From Sphaerimonospora thailandensis (lineage in GTDB: Bacteria > Actinomycetota > Actinomycetes > Streptosporangiales > Streptosporangiaceae), in the NCBI RefSeq assembly GCF_016863115.1, contig NZ_BOOG01000003.1, forward strand, positions 92,647 through 156,646: a DNA stretch of 64,000 bases, in the 5' to 3' direction. The position numbers were made by a program, and so were the translations under genes. The notes beneath the pieces were generated by a model. It did not search any database. It was given only the letters and a program-made list of their open reading frames with translations, and was not told the DNA's origin. Shown here piece after piece: positions 1-8,244 of the stretch; position 1 is the stretch's first letter; every line of letters starts with the position of its first letter.

Positions 1-813
1 TGCCGGGGGATAGTCGTCGCAGGTGATCCGGGCGAGGAAGCACGGCAGCTCCGTGGGTGACGGCACGGACCTGACCTCGAGCCGGACCCGGGCACGCGCC
101 ATCATCTCGCACAGTTCGTCGACGACCGGCGACCCCAGCGTCCGCGGGTCGACGCGGACCCCCCGGTCGCCGCCGGTCATCACCGCTGTCACGGCGTCCC
201 TCTCGATCACCTCGTACAACGCGTGCAAGATCCCCTCGGCCAGCGTGTTTCCGCTGGCCAGGCCGTTCGTGGACGCGAAGAACACCGGCGGGTTCCAGCC
301 CGTCCTCCGCACGAGTGAGAATCCCACCATGCTCACGGGAACGAGCGTTTCCGAGCCGTCGACCAGCGACCTGGCGGCGACCCAGTCCAGCGGCAGCCCG
401 TCATGCAGCACCGTCGGCGCGGAGAGCGGGAGATCGCGGATGTCATAGCTCAGTCGTCCGATGACATCGCGAGGAGACGCCGTCGTGATCGGCGGTATGG
501 GTTGCTCCGCATGCCAGAGCTCGACGGCTTCCATCATCGCGGACAGCTTCGCCAGCTGGGGCGTGACTCCTTTGCCCTGAGACACCGCGAGCGTCCTGGC
601 GGTCGGCCTGATCGCCTGAAACGTCGGGATTCCGATGGTGTCGAGCCGCGTGATGTCCGCGACCCGGGTGACCCCCACCTGCCGGGCCGCACGGCCGGCC
701 ATCTCCAACGTGGCCGCCGGGTCCCGAGCCCTGTCCGTACCGGGCAGCCGGACCTTGGACCGGTCGGAACTCGAGAGGATCCATGAGAGGGAGCTGTCGT
801 CTGTCCGCATCAT
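1..813 (-). CDS. YcaO-domain protein (azoline-forming cyclodehydratase type), C-terminus cut off by window edge
   Basis: Reading the minus strand from the ATG at 813 gives 271 open codons that run off the left edge. The protein shows the YcaO hallmarks: a TRLDTIGIPTFQAIRP segment (about residues 55-70), then SQGKG (about 78-82), an SAMMEAVELWHAE helix with the conserved glutamates (about 93-105), and NGLASGNTLAEG followed by ALYEVIERDAV (about 184-208). YcaO enzymes use ATP to phosphorylate peptide backbone amides, forming azolines, thioamides or amidines in RiPPs. It is the last visible gene of a minus-strand operon, 62 bases after the ABC permease. A CAGGG lies just before the start, and the segment GGCAGGGATGATT/G occurs twice in tandem there. 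No E1-like or TfuA partner is visible, so the chemistry is open; partners and precursor may lie to the left. Confidence 0.88.
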   Translation of the reverse strand, partial: MMRTDDSSLSWILSSSDRSKVRLPGTDRARDPAATLEMAGRAARQVGVTRVADITRLDTIGIPTFQAIRPTARTLAVSQGKGVTPQLAKLSAMMEAVELWHAEQPIPPITTASPRDVIGRLSYDIRDLPLSAPTVLHDGLPLDWVAARSLVDGSETLVPVSMVGFSLVRRTGWNPPVFFASTNGLASGNTLAEGILHALYEVIERDAVTAVMTGGDRGVRVDPRTLGSPVVDELCEMMARARVRLEVRSVPSPTELPCFLARITCDDYPPA

Positions 814-875
814 CCCTGCCTAATCATCCCTGCCGAGGTCGTGTCCCGAGGATCTTCTTGGTCGGACCTGCGAGA

Positions 876-1688
876 TCAGATGTCGCGAGCGCGGTTGAGC
901 AGGGCGCGGCCGCCCACGGTGTAGCTGACGACCGCGATCACGGCCATCACGAGCATGGCCTGCCACGCGGCGGCGAAGCCGAAGACCGCGGCGTCCCGCA
1001 TCGCGTTGATCGCGTACGTGAGCGGGTTGATCACCGACACCCACTGCAGCACCAGAGGCATGCTGTCGACCGTGTAGAGCGACGGGGCGCTGAAAACGAG
1101 GACGGACAGCGACACGTTCGAGAGCACCATGAAGGTCTGGTAGTCCGTGATCGTGAGCGCCGTCGCCAGGTACAGCCCGTTGATGGACAGGGAGGCCAGC
1201 GTGAGCGCCACCAGCAGGCCGAGCCAGCCTTCCAGGTCGAACGGGAACTCGAAGATGAGCACCGCCACCCCCAGGCCCAGCAGGCTCTGCCCGAGCACCA
1301 TCGACACTCCGGCGATCAGCTTGCCGAGCAGGAACCGCGACCTGCGCAGCGGGTAGGACCACAGCTGGGTCGCCACCCCGCTCATCTCCTCCTGGAACAC
1401 CGCCATGCTGGACGTCCCCGACGCGCTGACGACCGACATCGCCAGCACCATGGGGAGAAGGAAGACCGCGAACCGCAGTTCGACGCCCCTGTAGTCGACG
1501 ACGCCGACGAGGTTGCTCAGCGAGGTGTTCACCAGCAGCAGGTAGACGAGCATCGGCGTCAGGCCGAGGATGAGGTAGACCCGGTTGCGGGCGAGCTGCG
1601 CGTACTCCCGGTACAGCACCGCGGACAGGTCGGCCGCTTTCGCGGTTCTGCTCGGGGGGGCGTTGCCGAACGTCAGCCTGGCGACCAT
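876..1688 (-). CDS. ABC-2 type transporter permease
   Basis: This 270-residue protein has about six hydrophobic helices, beginning near residues 40-60, and the layout of an ABC2_membrane permease such as drug or lantibiotic exporters of the DrrB type. It contains the typical PLRRSRFLLGKL segment before the third helix. It starts three bases after the stop of the ATPase gene and is followed by the YcaO gene, so the three form one operon. In a RiPP setting such an ATPase plus permease pair usually exports the product or confers immunity. That role is inferred from context; membrane topology and family follow from the sequence. Confidence 0.88.
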   Translation of the reverse strand: MVARLTFGNAPPSRTAKAADLSAVLYREYAQLARNRVYLILGLTPMLVYLLLVNTSLSNLVGVVDYRGVELRFAVFLLPMVLAMSVVSASGTSSMAVFQEEMSGVATQLWSYPLRRSRFLLGKLIAGVSMVLGQSLLGLGVAVLIFEFPFDLEGWLGLLVALTLASLSINGLYLATALTITDYQTFMVLSNVSLSVLVFSAPSLYTVDSMPLVLQWVSVINPLTYAINAMRDAAVFGFAAAWQAMLVMAVIAVVSYTVGGRALLNRARDI

Positions 1689-1691
1689 GGG

Positions 1692-2648
1692 TCACCCCTC
1701 CTTCTCGGTCATCCGGAGGAAGACCTGCTCCAGGGAGTCCGAAACGGTGGAGACTCCGGCGATCGCGACTCCGTGGTCCTGGCAGTGTCGGGACAGCTCC
1801 GGCAGCACGTCCCGTGCTCGGGCGCCGTGTATGCGCACCTCGGAGTCCTCGGCCTCGGCCGTGAGCCCGGCCGTGTCCGCCCAGGCCGCCACCGCCCGGC
1901 TCGCCTCGGGATCTTCGACTATCACCAGCAGATGGGTGCTGCCGAACTCCTCGACGAGCTCACGCGGCTTGGCGAAGCGGAGCACACGCCCATGGTCGAC
2001 GACCAGGACGCGCTGACTGTTGCGCTCCAGTTCCTCGATGTGGTGACTGGTCCAGAGCACGGTCACCCCGTGCTCCTCGCGTAGCCAGGTCACGAAGCGT
2101 TCGATCTGGTGCCGCCCCGCCACGTCCAGGCCCGCGGAGGGTTCGTCCAGGATCAGCAGCCGCGGGATGGTGATCAAAGCCCGCACCAGCTGCAACCGCT
2201 GCCGCTGACCGCCGGACAGCTGGAAGCAGATCCGCGGCAGGGCCTCCGTCACGCCGAGGAACTCCGCCACCTCCAACGCCCACGGCCGGACATCGCGCCA
2301 TCTCAGGCCCCGGAAGCGGGCGGCGATCCGCAGGTTGTCGAGCGCCGGCAGCATCATGTCGAACGGGCCGGTCTGGTGCATCGCCCCGATGCCGCTCTTG
2401 GCGGCGACCGGCTGGCGCACCGGATCCGCGCCGAAGACCCGGACCCGGCCGGAGCTGGGCATGGTGACTCCGCAGATCATCTTGATCAGGGTCGTCTTCC
2501 CCGCGCCGTTGGGCCCGAGGAGCCCGATGGTCTCCCCGCGCGCGATCTCGAAGGAGACGTTGTCCACGGCCGGCCTCTCGCTACGCCGATAGCGTTTGGT
2601 CAACCCCTCAGCCGTCACCACGTCGCTCGACACAGCTCCACCCTTCAC
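1692..2648 (-). CDS. ABC transporter ATP-binding protein, DrrA-like
   Basis: The 318-residue protein has Walker A GPNGAGKTTL (about residue 44), signature LSGGQRQRLQ (about 143), Walker B LLILDEPSAGLD (about 165) and the switch His in WTSHH. The C-terminal extension of about 80 residues is typical of the DrrA/NatA type that works with a separate ABC-2 permease. It is the first gene of the ATPase-permease-YcaO operon and is divergent from the ATP-grasp/LuxR gene across a 268-base gap. An internal GTG (V6) is an alternative start. The permease follows after only three bases. Confidence 0.93.
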   Translation of the reverse strand: MKGGAVSSDVVTAEGLTKRYRRSERPAVDNVSFEIARGETIGLLGPNGAGKTTLIKMICGVTMPSSGRVRVFGADPVRQPVAAKSGIGAMHQTGPFDMMLPALDNLRIAARFRGLRWRDVRPWALEVAEFLGVTEALPRICFQLSGGQRQRLQLVRALITIPRLLILDEPSAGLDVAGRHQIERFVTWLREEHGVTVLWTSHHIEELERNSQRVLVVDHGRVLRFAKPRELVEEFGSTHLLVIVEDPEASRAVAAWADTAGLTAEAEDSEVRIHGARARDVLPELSRHCQDHGVAIAGVSTVSDSLEQVFLRMTEKEG

Positions 2649-2833
2649 TCCGCCTCACCTGCGCGCATCCCGGTCCACCACGCGTGCTCGCCGCTCGTCT
2701 CCTCCCTGGCGTCGCAGGTCGAGTATGGCCTGGTGACAAGGAGGTGACACAACCCCACAAACGTGGGCTGGTGATGCCGGTCGGACCCGGGTCGACGCGC
2801 GATTCCCATCTGCCGAACGACAGAGGGGTGATT

Positions 2834-2920
2834 GTGCGGCCGCGCCGGCCCGATGACCATCGGCACATGGACGAGGTCATCCCCGGCGGCTGGCGGCCCG
2901 AGGCGGTGGAACCCGAGTGA
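2834..2920 (+). CDS. Candidate short peptide coupled to the ATP-grasp gene (speculative)
   Basis: A 28-codon reading frame starts at GTG 2834, six bases after an AGAGGGG ribosome-binding site, and ends in a TGA that overlaps the GTG start of the next gene as GTGA. Its C-terminal half reads MDEVIPGGWRPEAVEPE, acidic and with two glycines. The frame stays open upstream to 2684, so longer versions are possible. Short ORFs just before a modifying ligase can be RiPP precursors. It could equally be a leader that couples translation, or chance in GC-rich DNA. I cannot match it to a known precursor family. Confidence 0.2.
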   Translation: MRPRRPDDHRHMDEVIPGGWRPEAVEPE

Positions 2921-4314
2921 ACTTCAAGCGGCGACCCGGCGATGATCCGTACACCCTGCGGATGCCGGCCGGCCGCCCCGGCGTGACCTGGCAGCTCCCG
3001 GCGAAGATCGATCCCGCGGTCGCCCTGCCCTGCGTGGTCCTCGTGGATCGTGCGGGGCTGGCCGAATTCCCCGTGCTCCAGCGGGGATTGCGGGCGCTCG
3101 GCGTGCCGAGCCTGCGCATCGACGTCGAATCGATCGCCGACCTGCGGATCAGCAGCCGGCTCGAGGACGGCTCGCTGATGGTCGACGGGCGTCGCATCAT
3201 CCCCACGGTCACCTGGGTACGGCATTTCTCACCGCGGGCGCTCCCCGGGGGAAACGGCTCGGCGCTCTCCCTGTTCCGGGCGGACTCGTGGGGTGCCCTC
3301 GTCGACCAGGTGTCGTCGCTGTCAGCCGTACGGTTGCCCGACGGCTACGATCCGGGGCGGCTGGTCCAGTTGGACGGCGCGGGACGGGCGGGGATCCGCA
3401 CCCCGCGGACGATCGTCACGACCGACCCGGGTGCGGCGAGCGCGAAACTGTCGAGCGAGCGAATCATCGTCAAGGCCCTCGATCGGCATTTCGTGGAGAC
3501 CGAACCCGGCACCATGGAGGGGATCTTCCCGGAAATCGTCGACGGCGCCGGAGCCGGGAACCTCGCCGTAGGAGACGCGCCGGTGATCGTCCAGGAGTAC
3601 GTCGAGCACTGGGCGGAAATCCGCGTCTACTACCTGGACGGCGAGATCCGGGCCTTCCGCGTCGGCAAACCCGCACCGGAGGCGATCTGGCGCGACGCGG
3701 CGTCGGTCGCGGTATCTCCGACGCCAGTCCCCGAGCCCGTGGCCGAGGCGGTGCACAGGCTCGCCGGGCTCTGGGGGCTGCGCTACGGCGCCTTCGACTT
3801 CCTGCTGACCGGGGACGGGCCGGTCTTCCTCGAGGTGAATCCCGACGGCGACTGGCGGTGGTTCGAATCGAAGGCCGGGGTCGACGACGTCTCCATCGCA
3901 GCGCTCTCCCTGGTGCGGACGCTCCACCGCCAGGCGGCCCGGGAAGGTCCTGCGACGATCGATCTGGCCGGGTTTCTCGTACTGGGCACCGGCCGGGCAC
4001 GCCAGGCGAAAGACCCGGCGCCGAACATGGACGCATGCGTGGAATCCGACCCGGAACTTCTGATGGATCTCGTTTCCGGCGGTCTGATAAATGATCGCGA
4101 CAGACGGTTGATCGTCATGCTGGCCAGGGGGTACACGACCACGCGAATCGCCCATGAGATGCATCTCAGCAGATACACCGTGGCGGAGCGGATCAGCAAG
4201 CTCCTCGACCGGTTCGCCTGCAGCAACCGCAGCCAGCTCGTGGCGTATTTCTACGCGCACAGGCTCCTGCACGTCGGGATCTGGCCTCCCGGCGCCTCCG
4301 GCGTCGTCGGCTAG
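2917..4314 (+). CDS. ATP-grasp ligase fused to a LuxR-type HTH domain
   Basis: Residues 1-340 form an ATP-grasp protein of the RimK/MvdD-like sort. There is a pre-ATP-grasp domain with WVRHFSPRAL near 100, a nucleotide lysine in IVKALD (K186), the hinge VQEYVEHWAEIRVYY (227-239), FDFLL (D294) and the metal-binding FLEVNPDGDW (E306, N308). Residues about 385-450 are a GerE/LuxR helix-turn-helix: NDRDRRLIVMLARGYTTTRI, then LSRYTVAERISKLL and NRSQL. ATP-grasp enzymes of this group join carboxylates to amines and cyclise omega-ester/amide peptides. The DNA-binding tail is not part of those families. It is divergent from the transporter/YcaO operon, so it may modify a peptide, sense a substrate and control transcription, or be a repurposed sensor. 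Start GTG 2917 overlaps the short upstream frame. Confidence 0.85.
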   Translation: MNFKRRPGDDPYTLRMPAGRPGVTWQLPAKIDPAVALPCVVLVDRAGLAEFPVLQRGLRALGVPSLRIDVESIADLRISSRLEDGSLMVDGRRIIPTVTWVRHFSPRALPGGNGSALSLFRADSWGALVDQVSSLSAVRLPDGYDPGRLVQLDGAGRAGIRTPRTIVTTDPGAASAKLSSERIIVKALDRHFVETEPGTMEGIFPEIVDGAGAGNLAVGDAPVIVQEYVEHWAEIRVYYLDGEIRAFRVGKPAPEAIWRDAASVAVSPTPVPEPVAEAVHRLAGLWGLRYGAFDFLLTGDGPVFLEVNPDGDWRWFESKAGVDDVSIAALSLVRTLHRQAAREGPATIDLAGFLVLGTGRARQAKDPAPNMDACVESDPELLMDLVSGGLINDRDRRLIVMLARGYTTTRIAHEMHLSRYTVAERISKLLDRFACSNRSQLVAYFYAHRLLHVGIWPPGASGVVG

Positions 4315-4450
4315 GTTGATCACGCCCGGACTCCTGTGACATCGTCGGACGAAACCAGGGCCACAGCCGGCATCAGGGACACGAGCCCGGACGGACGACG
4401 AGGACCTAGCGAGGACCTAGCGATGCACCGACGTTTCAGGTGGGCCGCCG

Positions 4451-5284
4451 TTGCCGAGTGAGCGACTCGTCGCCATCAGCGACCTCCACATCGGCTACCG
4501 GGAGAACCGGGCCGTCGTCGACGCGCTGCGGCCGGGATCTCCCGGCGACTGGCTGATCGTGGCCGGTGACGTGTGCGAGTTCCTGGACGGGTTCGAACGC
4601 ACGATGCGGCTGCTCAGCGAGCGGTTCACGAAGGTCGTGTGGGCGCCGGGCAACCACGAGCTGTGGACCCATCCCCGCGACCCGTCCCAGCTCCGGGGCG
4701 AGGCACGCTACCGCCGCCTCGTCGAGATCTGCCGCTCGCTCGGCGTGGCCACCCCCGAGGATCCGTACCCGATCTGGGAGGGCCCCGGCGGTCCCGTCGT
4801 CGTGGCCCCGATGTTCCTTCTGTACGACTACACCTTCCGCATGCCGGGCGTGACGACCGTGGAGGCGGCGCTCGCGCTCGCCCACGAGACCGGGGTCGTC
4901 TGCACCGACGAGATGCTCCTGCACCCCGATCCGTACCCGTCGCGTGCGGCGTGGTGCGCCGCCCGGCTGAAGGAGACCGAGCGGCGCCTCGAAGAGCGCC
5001 CCGGCGGGCTGCCGACGGTGCTGGTCAACCACTATCCCCTGGTGCGTGATCCGACGCAGGTCCTGCGCTATCCCCAGTTCGCCATCTGGTGCGGCACCAC
5101 GCACACCGCCGACTGGCACCTGCGCTTCCGGGCCGCCGCCGTCGTGTACGGCCACCTGCACATTCCCCGGACCTCCTGGCACGACGGCGTCCGCTTCGAG
5201 GAGGTCTCCCTGGGTTACCCCCGGGAATGGCAGCCGCGTCACACGCCCCCCGGCCGTCTGCGGCAGATCCTGCCTGCCACCTGA
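4451..5284 (+). CDS. Metallophosphoesterase (calcineurin-like)
   Basis: The 277-residue protein has the dinuclear-metal motifs of the calcineurin-like superfamily in order: SDLHIGY (residues 10-16), AGDVCEFLDG (about 38-47), GNHELW (about 66-71), NHYPL (about 195) and GHLHIPRT (about 233). The substrate is unknown. Similar genes occur in actinomycete secondary-metabolite loci, sometimes beside phosphopantetheinyl transferase genes, but the transferase here is 33 kb away. The start is TTG at 4451, preceded by AGGTGGG at suitable spacing. A strong terminator follows 38 bases after the stop. Confidence 0.88.
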   Translation: MPSERLVAISDLHIGYRENRAVVDALRPGSPGDWLIVAGDVCEFLDGFERTMRLLSERFTKVVWAPGNHELWTHPRDPSQLRGEARYRRLVEICRSLGVATPEDPYPIWEGPGGPVVVAPMFLLYDYTFRMPGVTTVEAALALAHETGVVCTDEMLLHPDPYPSRAAWCAARLKETERRLEERPGGLPTVLVNHYPLVRDPTQVLRYPQFAIWCGTTHTADWHLRFRAAAVVYGHLHIPRTSWHDGVRFEEVSLGYPREWQPRHTPPGRLRQILPAT

Positions 5285-5322
5285 CCGGGCCGACCCCCAT
5301 GAAGCGACCCCATGAAGCGGCC

Positions 5323-5365
5323 AGAGCTCCGGCGAGCCGAGACTCGACCGGAGCTCTGTTTGTTT
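5323..5365 (+). terminator. Rho-independent terminator
   Basis: AGAGCTCCGG (5323-5332) pairs perfectly with CCGGAGCTCT (5348-5357) around a 15-base loop and is followed by GTTTGTTT. It ends the metallophosphoesterase transcript. It also lies between this gene and the converging Cys-rich gene, whose stop is at 5388, and the stem could serve that gene too. Confidence 0.8.
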
Positions 5366-5387
5366 CCGAAGAGAATTCAGGTCCGTG

Positions 5388-5666
5388 CTACCGCGGGTAA
5401 CCGCCATCGCAGCCGGAATGGCCGCATTGGCAGCAGCCGTCACAGTGACAGCAGTCGTGACGCCGGCAGTCGTCGTACCGGCAGCAGCGGTCGCACCGGC
5501 AGTCGTCGCAGCGGCAGCAGTCATGCGGCCAGGCGGAGCCGTAGCCCTCCTGGACGACAGCGGCGCTGGCGGCGGTGGTGCCCATCAACGCACCCAGGCC
5601 GACGGCCCCTCCGGCCAACGCCGTGCTGAGGGCCAGGCCGGCCATGATGTCTCGGAATGCGAGCAT
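5388..5666 (-). CDS. Small secreted cysteine-rich protein, unknown family
   Basis: The 92-residue protein starts at ATG 5666, eight bases after a GGGGGAA ribosome-binding site. Residues 1-36 are a signal peptide: MLAFRD, a long Ala/Gly/Leu core and a likely cleavage after TTAASA. The mature part of about 55 residues has 15 cysteines between 50 and 86 with the pattern CC-x-C-xx-C-x-C-xx-CC-x4-C-x4-CC-x-C-xx-CC-x-C-x4-C. The spacers are mostly Asp, Arg, His and Tyr, and CC pairs recur. This suggests a disulfide-rich or metal-binding exported peptide. The coding strand is an imperfect short repeat, so it may have grown by repeat expansion. I do not recognise the family. It sits beside the YcaO/ATP-grasp locus but on its own transcript. 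Confidence 0.7.
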   Translation of the reverse strand: MLAFRDIMAGLALSTALAGGAVGLGALMGTTAASAAVVQEGYGSAWPHDCCRCDDCRCDRCCRYDDCRRHDCCHCDGCCQCGHSGCDGGYPR

Positions 5667-6049
5667 CTGCGTTTCCCCCGTACAGAATTCATCCTGAATC
5701 GGATTCATTTCCTCTATGCCGAGGAAATGCCATTTGACGGCGCACGAGCGCCATCTCCTGGAATCCATTGATAACCTGCCCCGCCAGCCACAAAACAGAC
5801 ATATTGGGCATTGAGTGAAGTATTGCCATATCACGACAGAACAATGGGGGCCATCTCTCCCCGTAATGTCCTTTTAATCCGTATTTCCGCTAAATGCCGG
5901 AGTAGGGCTCCCGACGAAACATGCAAGATCACGGGAGAGGGGTTGGGGGGTCACCTGGCTTCCGAGTGCGCCTCAAGGTGTGCCCCGCTGCATGGTTCAC
6001 CCCGCTCGCGTGGTTCGCCGGATCAGCTGGTAGGACAGGAGCCTGAAGC
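5667..6049. other. Intergenic region, lower GC, divergent promoters likely
   Basis: These 383 bases lie between the divergent Cys-rich gene and the enoyl-CoA hydratase gene. The middle part (about 5690-5890) is richer in A and T than the surrounding genes. It should hold both promoters, but I could not identify a convincing -35/-10 pair. No further gene is supported here. Confidence 0.4.
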
Positions 6050-6862
6050 ATGGGCGGCGAAGGGGAGAACATGACCGAGGACGCCAAGGACCCGGTGACG
6101 TACGAGTTCCGCGACGGCGCGGCCTGGATCACGCTCGCCGACGCGGAGCACGGCAACGCGCTCAACGAGGTGGGCGCCGCCGCGCTGTGGCGGGCGATCC
6201 AGCGGGCCAGGGCCGACCGGGCGCCGGTCGTCGTGCTGTCCGCCGAGGGACGATTCTTCAGCGTGGGCGGCGATCTCGCGTCCTTCGCCGCCGCCGACGA
6301 CGTGTCGGCGTACATCGACGATCTCGCCGACGCGCTGCACCGCATCGTCAGCGAGCTGATGCGCCTGGACGCCGTCGTGATCGCGGTGGTGCGCGGCACG
6401 GCGGCGGGCGCGGGCTTCCCGCTCGCGGCGGCGGCCGATCTGGTGCTCGCCGCCAGTTCCGCCCGCTTCACCTTGGGCTACACCAAGGTCGGGCTGACCG
6501 TCGACGGCGGGACCAGCCTGCTGTCCGCGACGCTCGGCCTGCATCACGCCCTGCACCTCGCCCTGCTCAACCCCGTCCTGAGCGCGGAGGAGGCGCACCG
6601 GGCGGGGCTGGTGGCGCAGGTGCACGACGACGACGAACTCGACGCGGCGGTGGATCGGGTCGTGGCCCAGCTGGTCGCGGGGTCCCACGCCGCCCAGGTC
6701 ACGGTCAAGCGGCTGCTGCGCGGCGTGGCCACCCCGGCGCCGGAGACCGCGCTGCGGCAGGAGGCCCTGGCGATCCGCGAGGCCGCGGCGCGGCCCGACG
6801 GGCGGGAAGGAGTGCGCGCCTTCCTCGAGAAGCGCACCCCCGTCTTCCCCGGCGACCGCTGA
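6050..6862 (+). CDS. Enoyl-CoA hydratase/isomerase family protein
   Basis: This 270-residue crotonase-fold protein has the CoA-binding segment FFSVGGDLASFAA (about 65-77) and the oxyanion-hole block GTAAGAGFPLAAAADLVLA (about 114-132), followed by FTLGYTKVGLTVDGG. It probably hydrates or isomerises an acyl-CoA double bond; glutamate positions do not settle which. ATG 6050 is preferred because AGGAG lies eight bases upstream. An in-frame ATG at 6071 after GGGGAG is possible. It appears monocistronic, with a minus-strand gene ending 32 bases downstream. Confidence 0.88.
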   Translation: MGGEGENMTEDAKDPVTYEFRDGAAWITLADAEHGNALNEVGAAALWRAIQRARADRAPVVVLSAEGRFFSVGGDLASFAAADDVSAYIDDLADALHRIVSELMRLDAVVIAVVRGTAAGAGFPLAAAADLVLAASSARFTLGYTKVGLTVDGGTSLLSATLGLHHALHLALLNPVLSAEEAHRAGLVAQVHDDDELDAAVDRVVAQLVAGSHAAQVTVKRLLRGVATPAPETALRQEALAIREAAARPDGREGVRAFLEKRTPVFPGDR

Positions 6863-6893
6863 AGCCGGGGGCGTTCATACGGGCGGTCGCTGT

Positions 6894-7151
6894 CTACCGG
6901 TTCGGGCTCTGGAGCAGACCGAGGGTGTCCTGGGCGCCCCGGCGCATGATCACCTGGTCGATCGCCTCGGCCATCTCCTCCCGGGTGTAGCCGTCCTCCG
7001 GGATCTCGTTCAGCAGCGCCAGCCTGTCCGCGGTCAGATGCACATGGGCCGACGCGCGGGCGTAGACGTCCCGGACCGCGGCGCTGTCGCGGTCGCGGTA
7101 CACCTCGTCCAGGACCTGCCGCATCTCCCCGAGGAAAACCTGATCAGACAT
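6894..7151 (-). CDS. Hypothetical protein, 85 residues
   Basis: This short acidic and mostly helical protein begins MSDQVFLGEMRQVLDEVY and contains YTREEMAEAIDQVIMRRG near its end. There is no signal peptide or membrane segment. ATG 7151 follows GGGAGG in the divergent leader it shares with the sigma-factor gene, which makes it more likely than an upstream start at 7193. I do not recognise the family. Being back to back with a sigma-factor gene makes a regulatory link possible but unproven. Confidence 0.6.
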   Translation of the reverse strand: MSDQVFLGEMRQVLDEVYRDRDSAAVRDVYARASAHVHLTADRLALLNEIPEDGYTREEMAEAIDQVIMRRGAQDTLGLLQSPNR

Positions 7152-7296
7152 GTCGCGGCTCACCTCCCACCAATCCGGGTTCCGGTTTCGCAATCCCTAC
7201 CCGCACGCGTGCCCGATCCACGTGTCGAGGCCGACGGGCTGGGCATGGGAGGGGCATTGGCACCGCGGGAATCGGCGGACCGCAGGGGTGACCGTG

Positions 7297-8244
7297 ATGG
7301 GTAGGGCCGAGCCGTACGAGCCTTATGACGAACTTGACCTGTTGGGGCAGTATCTGCAGCAGATCGGCCAGACGCCGCTGCTCACCGCCGGGCAGGAGGT
7401 GGACCTCGCCAAGCGGATAGAGGCCGGTGTGTACGCCCGCCATCTCCTCGACGAGAACGCCACCGCCGGGGACGGCCTCGACGCGGAGCGGCGTGCCGAT
7501 CTGGAGGCGGCCGCCGCGGACGGCGAGCGGGCCAAGGACCACATGCTCCGGGCCAACCTGCGCCTGGTGGTGGCGGCGGCCAAGAAGTACTACCACCGGG
7601 GCTGGCCGATGCTCGACCTCATCCAGGAGGGCAACCTCGGCCTGATCCACGCGGTGGAGAAGTTCGACTACGCCAAGGGCTACAAGTTCTCCACGTACGC
7701 GATGTGGTGGATCCGGCAGGCGATCGATCGCGGCCTGGCCGACAAGAGCCGGGTGGTCCGGCTGCCCCTCCACGTCGTGGACCAGGTGACGAAGGTCAAC
7801 CGCCTGGAACGTGAGCTGGAGACCCGGCTGGGCCGCGAACCCACCGACGCCGAACTCGCCGAGGCCGCCGGCCTGACCATGGCGGAGCTGCACGACCTGC
7901 ACCGCATCAGCCGCGACATCGTCAGCCTGGACACTCCGCTGGACGACGAGGAGACCCGGGTCGGCGACCTGATCGCCGACGCGCGGGTCGCCCCCGCCTC
8001 GGAGCTGCTGGAGCAGCGGGCGCTGGCCGAGGAGCTGCGTGCGCTGGTCGACCGGCTACCCGAACGCGAAGCACTGATCGTCAGCCTCCGCTATGGGCTG
8101 AGCGACGGCAAGACGCACACCTTCCAGGAGATCGGCGACCGGATCGGGCTGACCCGGGAACGGGTGCGCCAGCTCGAACGACAGGCCCTGGGCACGCTGC
8201 GCCGGCCCGAACGGATCCAACCGCTGCTGGCATGGGCCGGCTGA
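7297..8244 (+). CDS. RNA polymerase sigma-70 family factor, group 2 (HrdB/SigB-like)
   Basis: The 315-residue protein carries region 1.2 (DLLGQYLQQIGQTPLLTA, residues 11-28) and region 2 with LRLVVAAAKKYY, LIQEGNLGLIHAVEKFDY and KFSTYAMWWIRQAI. Region 3 contains RLPLHVVDQVTK, and region 4 contains LPEREALIVSLRYGL and TRERVRQLERQAL. It lacks the long region 1.1 of a primary sigma factor, so it is probably an alternative principal-like factor that reads -10 elements close to the housekeeping consensus. The start is placed at ATG 7297 after AGGGGTG; longer forms would run into the divergent leader. Confidence 0.9.
   Translation: MGRAEPYEPYDELDLLGQYLQQIGQTPLLTAGQEVDLAKRIEAGVYARHLLDENATAGDGLDAERRADLEAAAADGERAKDHMLRANLRLVVAAAKKYYHRGWPMLDLIQEGNLGLIHAVEKFDYAKGYKFSTYAMWWIRQAIDRGLADKSRVVRLPLHVVDQVTKVNRLERELETRLGREPTDAELAEAAGLTMAELHDLHRISRDIVSLDTPLDDEETRVGDLIADARVAPASELLEQRALAEELRALVDRLPEREALIVSLRYGLSDGKTHTFQEIGDRIGLTRERVRQLERQALGTLRRPERIQPLLAWAG

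Noticed and set aside
783..2084. 433-codon plus-strand frame over the transporter genes
   Set aside because: It is antisense to the ABC permease and ATPase, is full of Arg, His, Gln and Pro typical of GC-rich shadow frames, and has no family features.
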